A stretch of 15,544 nt of DNA from an uncultured Polaribacter sp. (GCA_913050305.1 CAJXAS010000020.1:1-15544); one strand, 5' to 3'; positions 8,092-15,544 are shown, counted from the first letter of the stretch. Notes: generated by a model from the letters alone, not told the origin. Program-made: numbers and translations.

Positions 8092-8507
8092 TATTTAGCA
8101 AAGAGTTGATTTATATCTTTAAAGGCCTTAAACTCTAAAGCGTTATTTTCTGGATCCTTAAAAAACATAGTAGCTTGTTCGCCAACTTTTCCTTGAAAGC
8201 GAATACAAGGGGCTATCTCAAATTTTGTATTTTCAGTTTTTAAGCGCGCTGCTAAAGCGTGCCAATCTTCCCAGCTTAAAACGACTCCAAAATGAGGAAC
8301 AGGAACATCGTAACCGTCTACAGGATTTGATATTCTTACCGCTTGAAAGTCTTCTTTTTGATGAATTACTAACTGATGACCGAAAAAATTAAAATCGACC
8401 CAGTCTTCAGTAGAACGGCCTTCTTCACAATTTAATACATCTTTATAAAAAGCTCTGCATACTTCTAGATTCTGAACAGGTATTGCAAAGTGAAAAGGTT
8501 GAATCAT
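8091..8507 (-). CDS. VOC-superfamily (glyoxalase/dioxygenase fold) protein
   Basis: A small soluble protein of 138 residues made of two beta-alpha-beta-beta-beta halves. His6 (HFAIPVQNL), His72 (VPHFGVV) and Glu125 (ALEFKAF) sit where glyoxalase I/extradiol-dioxygenase-type proteins bind a metal, so a metal-dependent enzyme is plausible; the substrate is unknown. The end KDPENNALEFKAF is typical of the fold. It is the first gene of a two-gene unit with the pseudouridine synthase (1-base overlap). A functional link between the two is not obvious and may be only shared transcription. Confidence 0.85.
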   Translation of the reverse strand: MIQPFHFAIPVQNLEVCRAFYKDVLNCEEGRSTEDWVDFNFFGHQLVIHQKEDFQAVRISNPVDGYDVPVPHFGVVLSWEDWHALAARLKTENTKFEIAPCIRFQGKVGEQATMFFKDPENNALEFKAFKDINQLFAK

Positions 8508-8533
8508 AGTTTAGTTTTTATCAGTTTTAGTTT

Positions 8534-8541
8534 TAAAGTTA
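8534..8541 (-). promoter_or_regulatory. Candidate -7 box for the VOC/pseudouridine synthase unit
   Basis: The minus strand reads TAACTTTA, one mismatch from TAnnTTTG, ending 27 bases before the VOC ATG. No recognisable -33 element is present. It lies in the 120-base gap after ggt, the natural place for a promoter. Confidence 0.3.
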
Positions 8542-8627
8542 TTATTATGAGTGTTTGGTTTTTACAGACATAATGCTGAAATTAATCATTTTTTTATGCA
8601 CACCAGCAACTAATAATCAATTATCAA

Positions 8628-10319
8628 TTAAAACCCAACCGCTTTATCGTCTCCTCTTGGATCTGCGCCACCTTCTAATTTACCATTGGGCAACAATAAA
8701 ATAGCATCAACACGTCCAATAATTAAAGAGTTACGCTCTACCAATTCGTAACCTAATGCCTTTAAGTTGTCTTTTGTAGTATTATCAAATCCATTGGGTT
8801 CCATTCTAATATTGTCTGGCAACCATTGGTGATGAAAACGCGCTTTATTTACAGATTCTTGCATTCCCATTTTATAATCTACAATATTTATAATATTTTG
8901 TAAAACAGAAGTTATAATTGTAGATCCTCCTGGAGTTCCTAGAACCATTTTAAGTTTTCCATCTTTTTCTACAATGGTTGGAGTCATAGAACTTAACATC
9001 CTTTTTTCTGGAGCAATGGCATTCGCTTTAGAGCCTACTAGTCCATACACATTTGGTACTCCCGGTTTTGCACTAAAATCATCCATTTCATTGTTTAAGA
9101 AAAAGCCTGCTCCTTTTACAAGTACTTTAGAACCATACCCTGTATTTAGCGTGGTAGTTACAGAAACTGCATTTCCAAATTGATCTACAATAGAGTAGTG
9201 GGTTGTTTGATCACTTTCGTTTCCTAAAATAGCTCCGTGAGAAACTTCCGACGATTTTGTTGCCTTATCCCAAGAAAAAGAATTCATTCTTTTTTTAATA
9301 TATGAAGCTGCGATTAAACTATCTATTGGAACATTGACAAAATCAAGATCTCCTAAATAATGAGCTCTATCTGCATATGACCTGCGTTCTGCTTCTGTTA
9401 ATAATTGCACATACTTTGAAGAGTTGTGTGTTATCTTAGTTAAGTCAAAAGGTTCTATAGATTTTAAAATTTGTGCCAAACAAATTCCGCCACTCGCTGG
9501 CAAGGTCATAGAAATAATTTTATGATTTTTATAATTAAATTCTATGGGTTTACGCCAAATGGCCTTGTATTTTTCTAAATCTTCTAGTGAAATAATTCCA
9601 CCTAGTTCTTTTACGTAATCAACAAACAGTTGTGCTGTTTTTCCTTTGTAAAAGCCATCTTGACCGTTATCTCTTATTCGTTCCAGAGTTTGCGCTAATT
9701 CTTCTTGTTTTAGCAAGTCTCCTTTTTTCCATTCTTTGTCAAATAAAATTTTGTAGTTGTTTGCTTTTTCAAAAAGTTTACGAGTTCGGTTTAAAGCTTT
9801 TGCTTGCTTGCTTGTAACCTTAAAACCGCTTCTTGCCATATTTATAGAAGGCTGAATTAAATCTTTAAAAGGAAGTCCTCCAAATTTATGATGCACTTCA
9901 AAAAGACCAGCAATAGTTCCTGGAACACCAACAGAATGCACTCCAAAACGACTTTTCCCTGGAATTACATTTCCTTCTGTATCTAAATACATATCCTTAC
10001 TTGCATTTAAAGGTGCTTTTTCTCTAAAATCTAACGCACCAGTTTTGCCTTCATTCGTTCTATAAACCATAAAGCCACCGCCACCAATATTACCAGCAAC
10101 AGGGTATACAACGGCCAATGCAAGTTGTGTCGCAACCATAGCATCATAAGCATTTCCACCTTTTTTTAAAATATCAGAACCAATTTTAGAAGCTTCTTCT
10201 CTGGCAGAGACTACCATTGCTTTTTCAGTAATTAAACCTGTAATTTTTTCTTTCTTGCTGTTTGTTTTGCAATTATAAAATAATAATAAAATCGTAAGCA
10301 CTAAAATTATTTTTCTCAT
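8628..10319 (-). CDS. ggt: Gamma-glutamyltransferase (glutathione hydrolase), probable lipoprotein
   Basis: Removes the gamma-glutamyl group from glutathione and related compounds, by hydrolysis or transfer to an amino acid or peptide. The 563-residue precursor begins with a hydrophobic signal ending in LLLFYNC (Cys17), suggesting a periplasm-facing lipoprotein, although the residues before the Cys are unusual for a lipobox. The family cleaves itself to make a heavy and a light chain; here the expected nucleophile is Thr372 in QTTHYSIVD, giving a light chain of about 192 residues. Substrate-binding residues are visible: Arg99 in DFREKAP, Asn392 in TTLNTGYG, Asp414 in NEMDDFS, Ser443-Ser444 in MLSSMTPT, and GTPGGS (461-466). 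The lid loop KPGVPNVYGLVG (418-429) is present, as in the E. coli enzyme and unlike the Bacillus subtilis type. It overlaps the upstream ACP-phosphodiesterase-like gene by four bases (ATGA). Confidence 0.95.
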   Translation of the reverse strand: MRKIILVLTILLLFYNCKTNSKKEKITGLITEKAMVVSAREEASKIGSDILKKGGNAYDAMVATQLALAVVYPVAGNIGGGGFMVYRTNEGKTGALDFREKAPLNASKDMYLDTEGNVIPGKSRFGVHSVGVPGTIAGLFEVHHKFGGLPFKDLIQPSINMARSGFKVTSKQAKALNRTRKLFEKANNYKILFDKEWKKGDLLKQEELAQTLERIRDNGQDGFYKGKTAQLFVDYVKELGGIISLEDLEKYKAIWRKPIEFNYKNHKIISMTLPASGGICLAQILKSIEPFDLTKITHNSSKYVQLLTEAERRSYADRAHYLGDLDFVNVPIDSLIAASYIKKRMNSFSWDKATKSSEVSHGAILGNESDQTTHYSIVDQFGNAVSVTTTLNTGYGSKVLVKGAGFFLNNEMDDFSAKPGVPNVYGLVGSKANAIAPEKRMLSSMTPTIVEKDGKLKMVLGTPGGSTIITSVLQNIINIVDYKMGMQESVNKARFHHQWLPDNIRMEPNGFDNTTKDNLKALGYELVERNSLIIGRVDAILLLPNGKLEGGADPRGDDKAVGF

Positions 10320-10912
10320 ATGGTAGTATCAATTTTTTTTAATTTCTGGTTTGTGTGTGCTATTAATTCCTTAAAAAACGCTGTAAAATCTGCTTCAAAT
10401 TCAGCTTCTAAGCTATGTAAATCTTCAATCGCTAAGTTCATTTGAGATTTTCCTTCTGTTCTCTTATTCATGCCATTTAAAACTTTTTCAATACCATCTT
10501 TGTATTGATAGTTAAAGAGTATATTGTATTCTATCATATAATTTATGAATTGTTGAGATTTTAGAGGCAAATCTAATTTAACCTTGTCTAATAAATTATA
10601 AACCGATTTCGTAAATAATTCTAAAGGAATTTCAGAATAGGTTGCCCAATTTTTAGCCAAGAAGTAGTCGTAAAAAATATCAATAATTACGCCATCATAA
10701 TGACGGTAGCGTGCATGCAAGCGTCTTTTACTTTTTCGAACCACCTCGTGTGCATCTGTAAACGTATCTATTTCTCTGTGTAAAAATATTCCTTGCTGAA
10801 TTTCTTTAGAAAAACCTTCATACTTATTTCCTTGAATGTGATCTGCAATAAAATTGCCAATCATAATACTGGTATCGTTTTTAGAAAGGTATAAGTGCGC
10901 TAAGAAATTCAT
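10316..10912 (-). CDS. acpH: Acyl carrier protein phosphodiesterase-like protein (AcpH family)
   Basis: AcpH enzymes hydrolyse the 4'-phosphopantetheine arm from holo-acyl carrier protein. I chose the ATG at 10912 (198 residues), because MNFLAHLYLS is the usual start of the family. A six-residue longer reading would begin at a TTG inside the dnaN terminator tail. Family motifs follow: GNFIADHIQGN (19-29), GIFLHREIDTFTDAH (41-55), then RYRHYDGVIIDIFYDYFLAKNW (about 68-89), rich in His and Asp as expected of a metal-dependent hydrolase. It overlaps ggt by four bases (ATGA) and so is translationally coupled to it. Activity in this phylum is inferred from family membership; the biological link with ggt is not clear. 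Confidence 0.82.
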   Translation of the reverse strand: MNFLAHLYLSKNDTSIMIGNFIADHIQGNKYEGFSKEIQQGIFLHREIDTFTDAHEVVRKSKRRLHARYRHYDGVIIDIFYDYFLAKNWATYSEIPLELFTKSVYNLLDKVKLDLPLKSQQFINYMIEYNILFNYQYKDGIEKVLNGMNKRTEGKSQMNLAIEDLHSLEAEFEADFTAFFKELIAHTNQKLKKIDTTI

Positions 10913-10930
10913 TTTTTTAAATCTAAACAA

Positions 10931-10966
10931 AAAACCACAATTAACTTAAAAATTAATTATGGTTTT
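10931..10966 (-). terminator. dnaN transcription terminator (hairpin)
   Basis: Two 14-base arms (10931-10944 and 10953-10966) are separated by an 8-base loop. On the plus strand they mismatch at one position (C against A), but in the minus-strand transcript this becomes a G-U wobble, so the stem is fully paired. The right arm of the transcript runs into a T-rich tail (GGTTTTTTGTTT). This placement, 54 bases past the dnaN stop, suits a terminator acting leftward. It ends about 19 bases before the acpH ATG. Confidence 0.7.
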
Positions 10967-10981
10967 CTTATTATTTATATG

Positions 10982-11008
10982 TGAATACCTACCTGCGCAG
11001 GAATGATA
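10982..11008. repeat. Possible remnant of a dispersed palindromic repeat
   Basis: The stretch contains the perfect 10-base palindrome CCTGCGCAGG (10992-11001) with flanks reading GAATACCTA and AATGATAA. It is markedly GC-richer than its surroundings. From memory, short intergenic repeats built around CCTGCGCAGG or CCTGCGAAGG are frequent in flavobacterial genomes; this looks like a degenerate copy. There is only one copy in the window, so the dispersed nature is inferred. Confidence 0.4.
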
Positions 11009-11019
11009 AATTTAATCGA

Positions 11020-12138
11020 TTAACTATTTAACATTACTGGCATTACAAGCATTGTAACTTGTTCACCTTCATCCGTGCCATCAATAGGAGTTAAGATTCC
11101 TGCTCTGTTTGGCAAAGACATTTCAATTAAAACATCATTAGAACTTAAGTTGTTTAACATCTCACTTAAAAAACGAGAATTAAAACCTATCTGCATATCA
11201 TCGCCTTGATAATCGCAACTTAAACGCTCGTCTGCTTTGTTTGCAAAGTCTAAATCTTCTGCAGAAATATTTAATTCTGTACCCGCCATTTTCAAACGAA
11301 TCTGGTGCGTTGTTTTACTAGAGAAAATAGAAACACGTCTTACAGAGTTTAAGAAAGAAGCTCTGTCTACTGTTAATTTATTCGGATTCTCTTTTGGAAT
11401 TACTGCTTCGTAATTAGGATATTTTCCATCAATTAAACGACATACTAAAACTACGTTATCGAACGTAAATTTTGCATTAGCATCATTATATTCGATTGTT
11501 ACATCACTATCAGAACCCCCTAAAATTCCTTTTAATAAATTTAAAGGTTTCTTTGGCATAATGAATTCTGCTGTTTGATCTGCAGTAACATCTGTTCTTG
11601 TATATTTTACTAATTTGTGAGCATCTGTAGCTACAAAAGTTAAGCTTTGAGAACTAAACTGAAAAAAGACTCCACTCATTACTGGGCGTAAATCATCATT
11701 TCCAGCAGCAAAGATTGTTTTAGAAATTGCAGTTCCTAAGATGTTTGCAGGCACTACCGTTTTACTTGGTGATGGTAATGAAACCGCTTTTGGGAATTCA
11801 TCTCCACCAAAATAAGCCATATCATACTTCCCTTGATCTGAACTAATTTCAATGGTGTTACTACCTTCGGTTTTAAACGTTAATGGTTGGTCTGGAAACG
11901 TCTTTAAAGTATCTAATAATAAACGTGCAGAAACAGCAATAGAACCAGAACTGTCACTTTCTACAGCAACTACAGAACTCATAGTTGTTTCTAAATCTGA
12001 TGCAGAAATTTTTAGTTGATTCTCTGATAATTCAAACAGAAAATTATCTAAAATTGGTAATGTGTTGTTGCTATTTATAACGCCTCCTAAAACCTGTAGT
12101 TGTTTTAATAATTGCGAACTAGATACAATGAATTTCAT
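11020..12138 (-). CDS. dnaN: DNA polymerase III beta subunit (sliding clamp)
   Basis: The clamp is a ring-shaped homodimer that encircles DNA and tethers the replicative polymerase and repair proteins. The 372-residue protein has the normal length and three-domain organisation (about 1-120, 121-245, 246-372). Recognisable parts include MKFIVSSSQLLKQL at the start, LPILDNFLFEL (27-37), a KYPNYEAVIP segment near the domain 2/3 junction and the conserved C-terminal end VMPVMLNS. It is transcribed alone: a perfect -7 box lies 27 bases upstream of the ATG, and a hairpin terminator follows. dnaA and recF are not adjacent, so this is not evidence of a chromosomal origin. Confidence 0.97.
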   Translation of the reverse strand: MKFIVSSSQLLKQLQVLGGVINSNNTLPILDNFLFELSENQLKISASDLETTMSSVVAVESDSSGSIAVSARLLLDTLKTFPDQPLTFKTEGSNTIEISSDQGKYDMAYFGGDEFPKAVSLPSPSKTVVPANILGTAISKTIFAAGNDDLRPVMSGVFFQFSSQSLTFVATDAHKLVKYTRTDVTADQTAEFIMPKKPLNLLKGILGGSDSDVTIEYNDANAKFTFDNVVLVCRLIDGKYPNYEAVIPKENPNKLTVDRASFLNSVRRVSIFSSKTTHQIRLKMAGTELNISAEDLDFANKADERLSCDYQGDDMQIGFNSRFLSEMLNNLSSNDVLIEMSLPNRAGILTPIDGTDEGEQVTMLVMPVMLNS

Positions 12139-12164
12139 ATACTGTTATTTCGTTATTTGAATTA

Positions 12165-12172
12165 CAAATATA
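12165..12172 (-). promoter_or_regulatory. Bacteroidota -7 promoter box for dnaN
   Basis: The minus strand reads TATATTTG, a perfect TAnnTTTG match, ending 27 bases before the dnaN ATG. The -33 position is T-rich with no clear TTG. No Shine-Dalgarno sequence is visible in the short leader. Confidence 0.6.
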
Positions 12173-12285
12173 TTCTAAATAAGTGACTTTAAAAATTATT
12201 TTATTAACAGGTTATCACTATTTTTTTTACGAATTCTAAAATGTTATAATTATGTTAACAAACTTCATTTTAGTTCTTAAAAAAC

Positions 12286-12293
12286 TACATTTG
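12286..12293 (+). promoter_or_regulatory. Bacteroidota -7 promoter box for the PIG-L operon
   Basis: TACATTTG is a perfect TAnnTTTG match ending 22 bases before the PIG-L ATG. A weak -33 element (TTC at 12264-12266, 19-base spacer) precedes it. Together with the dnaN box it makes the 176-base gap a divergent promoter region. Confidence 0.6.
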
Positions 12294-12314
12294 TTTGGTC
12301 TCCAAATTTAAAAT

Positions 12315-14813
12315 ATGAAGAAATTTTTTCTACTGAAAATTGTGTTTTTATTGATTATGAACTCAATATCTGCGCAAAAACCTCAAAAATTAACTTCAAA
12401 TCAGATTTACGAAAAAATTCAAAAACTAAATTTTTTAGGAACGGCTTTATACATTGCTGCGCATCCAGATGACGAAAACACCCGTTTAATTGGGTATTTA
12501 GCAAATGAAGTAAAGGCAAGAACTGGTTATTTGTCATTAACAAGAGGAGATGGTGGGCAGAATTTAATTGGATCAGAAATTAGAGAACTTTTAGGGGTAA
12601 TTAGAACGCAAGAATTATTGGCAGCTAGAAATATCGATGGTGGTGAACAATTTTTCACAAGAGCAAATGATTTTGGATATTCTAAACACCCAGATGAAAC
12701 TTTAGCAATTTGGAATGAAAAGGAAGTGCTAAGTGATGTTGTTTGGGTTATTAGAAACTTTAAGCCAGATGTAATAATCAATCGATTTAATCATAGAACT
12801 CCAGGTACAACTCACGGGCACCATACATCTTCTGCTATGTTAAGTATTGCCGCTTTTGACCAGGCAAATGATAACTCTCAGTTTGCTTCTCAATTAAAAT
12901 ATACTGGCCTTTGGCAGCCAAAAAGATTGTTTTTTAATACATCTTCTTGGTTTTATAAAAGTCAACAAGATTTTGAAAAAGCAACAAAAGGTAAATTAAT
13001 GGCTTTTGATGTTGGTGTATATTATCCGTTAAAAGGCCTTTCTAATAATGAGTTAGCATCTATGGCAAGTAGTCAGCATTTATGTCAGGGTTTTGGCAGA
13101 ATAACCACCAGAGGAAGTCAGAATGAATATGTAGAGTTTTTAAAAGGAGACAAGCCAAAAGATAAAAATGATATTTTTTCAGGAATTAATACCACTTGGA
13201 ATCGTTTAAAAGATGGGGGAGAAGTTGGTGCTATTTTATATGAAATAGAAGAGCACTTCGATTTTGTAAATCCGGCAATACACTTACCTAAATTAATGGA
13301 AGCGTACCAGTTGATTCAGAAATTAGAAAATACGCATTGGCGCTCAATTAAAGAAAAGGAACTGAAAGAAATTATTGAAGCTTGTGCAGGTCTGTATTTA
13401 GAGGTTTCTGCAAATAGTGCTTCAGGAGTGCCAAATACTTCAATAGAAATTAATTTTGAAGCTTTAAATAGAAGCATGATTGCTATTGAACTTATTTCAG
13501 TTACATCTAACATTGATAAAAAAATATTTTTGAAAGAGTTGGATTTAGAAACGAATAAAAAAATAAATTTTAAGAATAAGATTACATTAGCAACAACTGA
13601 ATTTTCAGATCCTTATTGGTTAAAAAAAGAAGCTTCTTTAGGAATGTATTCAGTGGAAAACCAATTATTAATCGGGAACCCAGAAACTTCAAGACCTGTG
13701 TCAATTAATTTTAATTTAACTATTGAAGGCATTCCAATAACCATTACAAAAAATCTGGTTAGAAGATATGCAGAAAGAGATATTGGTGAAATTTATGAAC
13801 CTTTTGAGGTTTTACCTAAAGTAACAACTAAACTAAAAGACAAAGTACTTATTTTTTCTAATGATATGCCACAAAAAGTAGTGGTTGAAGTGCGCGCAGG
13901 AGCAAATAATGTAGTTGGTACTATAAAATTAGAAGTTCCAGAAGGATGGAAGGTCTCTATGAAAACCAAAACATTTAGAATTCAACAAAAAGGAGATAAA
14001 TATGAAGTTGAATTTTTAGTTTTTCCAACGGTAAAACAATCAGAAGGAAAGCTAAAAGTAATTGTGACTTCAAATGGAAAAATATATAATAAGGAGTTGG
14101 TAGAGATCAATTATAATCACATCCCTAAACAATCTGTTTTATTAAATTCTGAGGCAAAGGTTGTTCGCTTAAATATAAAGACAATAGGCACTAAAATTGG
14201 GTATATAAGAGGCGCAGGAGATGCTGTTCCAGAGAGCTTACGTCAGATAGGTTACACAGTTGACCTTATAAATCCGATAGAAATTAATGAGAATAACTTA
14301 CTTGCATATGACGCAATTGTTTTAGGAATTAGAGCTTATAATGTAGTAAAAGCATTAAAATTCAAACAAAAATATTTATTAGCATACGTAGAAAATGGTG
14401 GTAATATGATTGTGCAATACAATACTAATAGACGGGTAGATGTTGCTGCGCCTTTTGAATTAAAATTATCTAGAGACCGCGTTACAGATGAGTTTGCAGA
14501 AGTTCGGGTTTTAGAGAAAGAACATTCACTTTTAAATTATCCAAATAAAATTACCGCTGAAGATTTTAAAGGTTGGGTGCAAGAAAGAGGTTTATATTTT
14601 CCAGGATCATGGAGTAAAGAATACACGCCAATTTTATCTATGAATGATAAAGGTGAAACACCAAAAGAAGGAAGTCTGTTAATTGCAAAATTGGGCAAAG
14701 GGAATTACATTTACACTGGTTTAAGTTTTTTTAGAGAATTGCCTGCAGGTGTCTCTGGTGCATATAAATTGTTTGCAAATATGTTGGCGGTTGGTAAAGA
14801 GGATTTGAAGTAA
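12315..14813 (+). CDS. Large secreted PIG-L family deacetylase-like protein with amidotransferase-like C-terminal domain
   Basis: PIG-L/LmbE enzymes are zinc-dependent and remove acetyl groups from N-acetylglucosamine-containing compounds; the substrate here is unknown. The 832-residue protein has a signal peptide (about 1-20, ending SISA before QKPQ), so it works outside the cytoplasm. The catalytic domain (about 40-270) has the AAHPDDE motif (48-54, with His50 and Asp53 as likely metal/catalytic residues) and THGHHTSSA (166-174), which fits the second metal-binding site. About 515-605 resembles a NEW3-type beta-sandwich (VPEGWKV). About 625-825 resembles a class I glutamine amidotransferase/ThuA-like fold (GYIRGAGDAVPESL, YDAIVLGIRAYN, YVENGGNMIVQYN), but the usual nucleophile Cys is missing (LGIRAYN), so it is probably non-catalytic. 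It is about three times the length of simple PIG-L enzymes. A membrane micropeptide and a symporter follow on the same strand. Confidence 0.85.
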   Translation: MKKFFLLKIVFLLIMNSISAQKPQKLTSNQIYEKIQKLNFLGTALYIAAHPDDENTRLIGYLANEVKARTGYLSLTRGDGGQNLIGSEIRELLGVIRTQELLAARNIDGGEQFFTRANDFGYSKHPDETLAIWNEKEVLSDVVWVIRNFKPDVIINRFNHRTPGTTHGHHTSSAMLSIAAFDQANDNSQFASQLKYTGLWQPKRLFFNTSSWFYKSQQDFEKATKGKLMAFDVGVYYPLKGLSNNELASMASSQHLCQGFGRITTRGSQNEYVEFLKGDKPKDKNDIFSGINTTWNRLKDGGEVGAILYEIEEHFDFVNPAIHLPKLMEAYQLIQKLENTHWRSIKEKELKEIIEACAGLYLEVSANSASGVPNTSIEINFEALNRSMIAIELISVTSNIDKKIFLKELDLETNKKINFKNKITLATTEFSDPYWLKKEASLGMYSVENQLLIGNPETSRPVSINFNLTIEGIPITITKNLVRRYAERDIGEIYEPFEVLPKVTTKLKDKVLIFSNDMPQKVVVEVRAGANNVVGTIKLEVPEGWKVSMKTKTFRIQQKGDKYEVEFLVFPTVKQSEGKLKVIVTSNGKIYNKELVEINYNHIPKQSVLLNSEAKVVRLNIKTIGTKIGYIRGAGDAVPESLRQIGYTVDLINPIEINENNLLAYDAIVLGIRAYNVVKALKFKQKYLLAYVENGGNMIVQYNTNRRVDVAAPFELKLSRDRVTDEFAEVRVLEKEHSLLNYPNKITAEDFKGWVQERGLYFPGSWSKEYTPILSMNDKGETPKEGSLLIAKLGKGNYIYTGLSFFRELPAGVSGAYKLFANMLAVGKEDLK

Positions 14814-14846
14814 TCAAAAGAAATTAAAAATTATAGATTCATATTC

Positions 14847-14954
14847 ATGAATAATCAAAAATACACTTGGAAAAAAGAATACACATTTGTGCTAGCAGCG
14901 AATGTAATTTACTTGATTGCGTTTTATGTTATTACTAATTATTTTACATTTTAA
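14847..14954 (+). CDS. 35-residue single-span membrane micropeptide
   Basis: A short frame from ATG at 14847 to TAA at 14952-14954. It encodes a charged start (MNNQKYTWKKEYT) and one hydrophobic span (FVLAANVIYLIAFYVITNYF, about 14-33), consistent with a single transmembrane helix with its positive end inside. It fills the gap between the PIG-L gene (33 bases upstream) and the symporter ATG (3 bases downstream of its stop), as expected of a coupled gene. Several transporters have tiny membrane partners encoded just upstream (for example YhdT before PanF, DUF4212 proteins before some symporters); a similar role here is inference. No Shine-Dalgarno sequence is seen, which is normal in this phylum. 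Confidence 0.6.
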   Translation: MNNQKYTWKKEYTFVLAANVIYLIAFYVITNYFTF

Positions 14955-14957
14955 TAG

Positions 14958-15544
14958 ATGGAGATAGCAAGCAAATTACATTTAGTAGATTGGATTATTT
15001 TATCTGTAACACTCGTATCTATAGTTGCATATGGAACCTATGTAACCAGAAAAAATGCAAACGTAACAGATTATATAAAAGGGGGAAATGATTCGAAATG
15101 GTGGACCATTGGTTTGTCTGTGATGGCAACACAAGCAAGTGCCATAACCTTTTTATCAACCCCAGGACAAGCGTTTCATAGTGGAATGGGTTTTGTACAG
15201 TTTTATTTCGGATTGCCGATTGCTATGGTGATTATTTGTGTGGTATTTATTCCGATTTACCACAAGCTAAAAGTATATACAGCCTACGAGTTTTTAGAAG
15301 GAAGATTCGATTTAAAAACAAGAAGTTTAGCCGCAATTTTATTTTTAATTCAGAGAGGTTTGGCAGCAGGAATTACCATTTTTGCGCCTGCAATTATTCT
15401 GTCAGCAGTTTTAGGGTGGGATTTACTAACCTTAAATATCATCATTGGTTTTTTAGTAATTATTTATACTGTTTCTGGAGGAACAAAAGCGGTAAACGTA
15501 ACGCAGAAGCAACAAATGATTATCATTTTTATAGGAATGTTGAT
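14958..15544 (+). CDS. Sodium:solute symporter (SSS family), N-terminal part
   Basis: The first 195 codons of an inner-membrane sodium-coupled transporter; the gene runs off the right edge, so its end and full length (about 500-550 residues in the family) are not visible. Hydrophobic spans lie at about 11-29, 49-69, 78-100, 123-150 and 156-175. Family features include SVMATQASAITFLSTPGQAF (54-73), YTAYEFLEGRFD (107-118), QRGLAAG (132-138) and the SGGTKAV segment (173-179). The ATG is placed 3 bases after the micropeptide stop, supporting translational coupling. The substrate cannot be read from this part; the PIG-L neighbour suggests a sugar or amino compound freed outside the cytoplasm, which is inference. 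Confidence 0.88.
   Translation, partial: MEIASKLHLVDWIILSVTLVSIVAYGTYVTRKNANVTDYIKGGNDSKWWTIGLSVMATQASAITFLSTPGQAFHSGMGFVQFYFGLPIAMVIICVVFIPIYHKLKVYTAYEFLEGRFDLKTRSLAAILFLIQRGLAAGITIFAPAIILSAVLGWDLLTLNIIIGFLVIIYTVSGGTKAVNVTQKQQMIIIFIGML

Noticed and set aside
8606..8634. Tandem TCAATTA units just downstream of ggt
   Set aside because: Only two copies of a low-complexity 7-base unit; too short to call a repeat array, although longer versions occur in some genomes.
12200..12225. TTATCAC-like sequence upstream of dnaN as a DnaA box or origin
   Set aside because: It does not match TTATCCACA well, stands alone, and dnaA is not adjacent.
1..15544. CRISPR arrays, insertion sequences, phage genes, toxin-antitoxin or defence genes
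   Set aside because: No regularly spaced repeats, transposase or nuclease motifs were seen on either strand; gene spacing and composition look like ordinary chromosome.

Overview
The window is AT-rich and gene-dense, with protein families, codon use and promoter motifs typical of the Bacteroidota. It most likely comes from a marine member of the Flavobacteriia (the Polaribacter/Tenacibaculum type of genome). Evidence for this: three intergenic regions carry a perfect TAnnTTTG -7 box 20-27 bases before a start codon, Shine-Dalgarno sequences are absent, the sliding clamp is of Bacteroidota type, and several families are ones often seen in that phylum (a methyltransferase with a THUMP-like C-terminal domain, a long secreted PIG-L protein, a YdeP-type oxidoreductase). 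The genus is inference.

Layout. Positions 1-444 are largely non-coding, with a possible gene end at 3-62. Then come leftward (-) genes in several probable transcription units. fdhD and a stand-alone YdeP-type molybdopterin oxidoreductase (445-3538) form a two-gene operon with its own promoter. A duplicated-module exported or membrane-anchored protein, an AI-2E-family permease and a class I methyltransferase (3610-7155) are tightly coupled. A VOC-fold protein and an RluA-type pseudouridine synthase (7228-8507) overlap by one base. An ACP-phosphodiesterase-like protein and a gamma-glutamyltransferase lipoprotein (8628-10912) overlap by four bases. The single dnaN gene (11020-12138) ends in a hairpin terminator. 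A divergent promoter region (12139-12314) separates these from the rightward genes: a large secreted PIG-L deacetylase-like protein, a 35-residue membrane peptide and the first 195 codons of a sodium:solute symporter that runs off the window.

How the genes work together. FdhD delivers sulfur to the molybdenum cofactor of formate-dehydrogenase-like enzymes, and the oxidoreductase beside it is its likely client. The PIG-L protein, micropeptide and symporter look like a unit that processes an N-acylated compound outside the cytoplasm and imports a product. The other leftward clusters are housekeeping genes (dnaN, pseudouridine synthase, methyltransferase, ggt) mixed with poorly described ones.

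I saw no CRISPR array, insertion sequence, phage gene, tRNA or rRNA, and no convincing new defence or mobile system. The items most worth a second look are the duplicated-module protein at 5878-7155, the unlisted micropeptide at 14847-14954, and the PIG-L/NEW3-like/amidotransferase-like fusion at 12315-14813.
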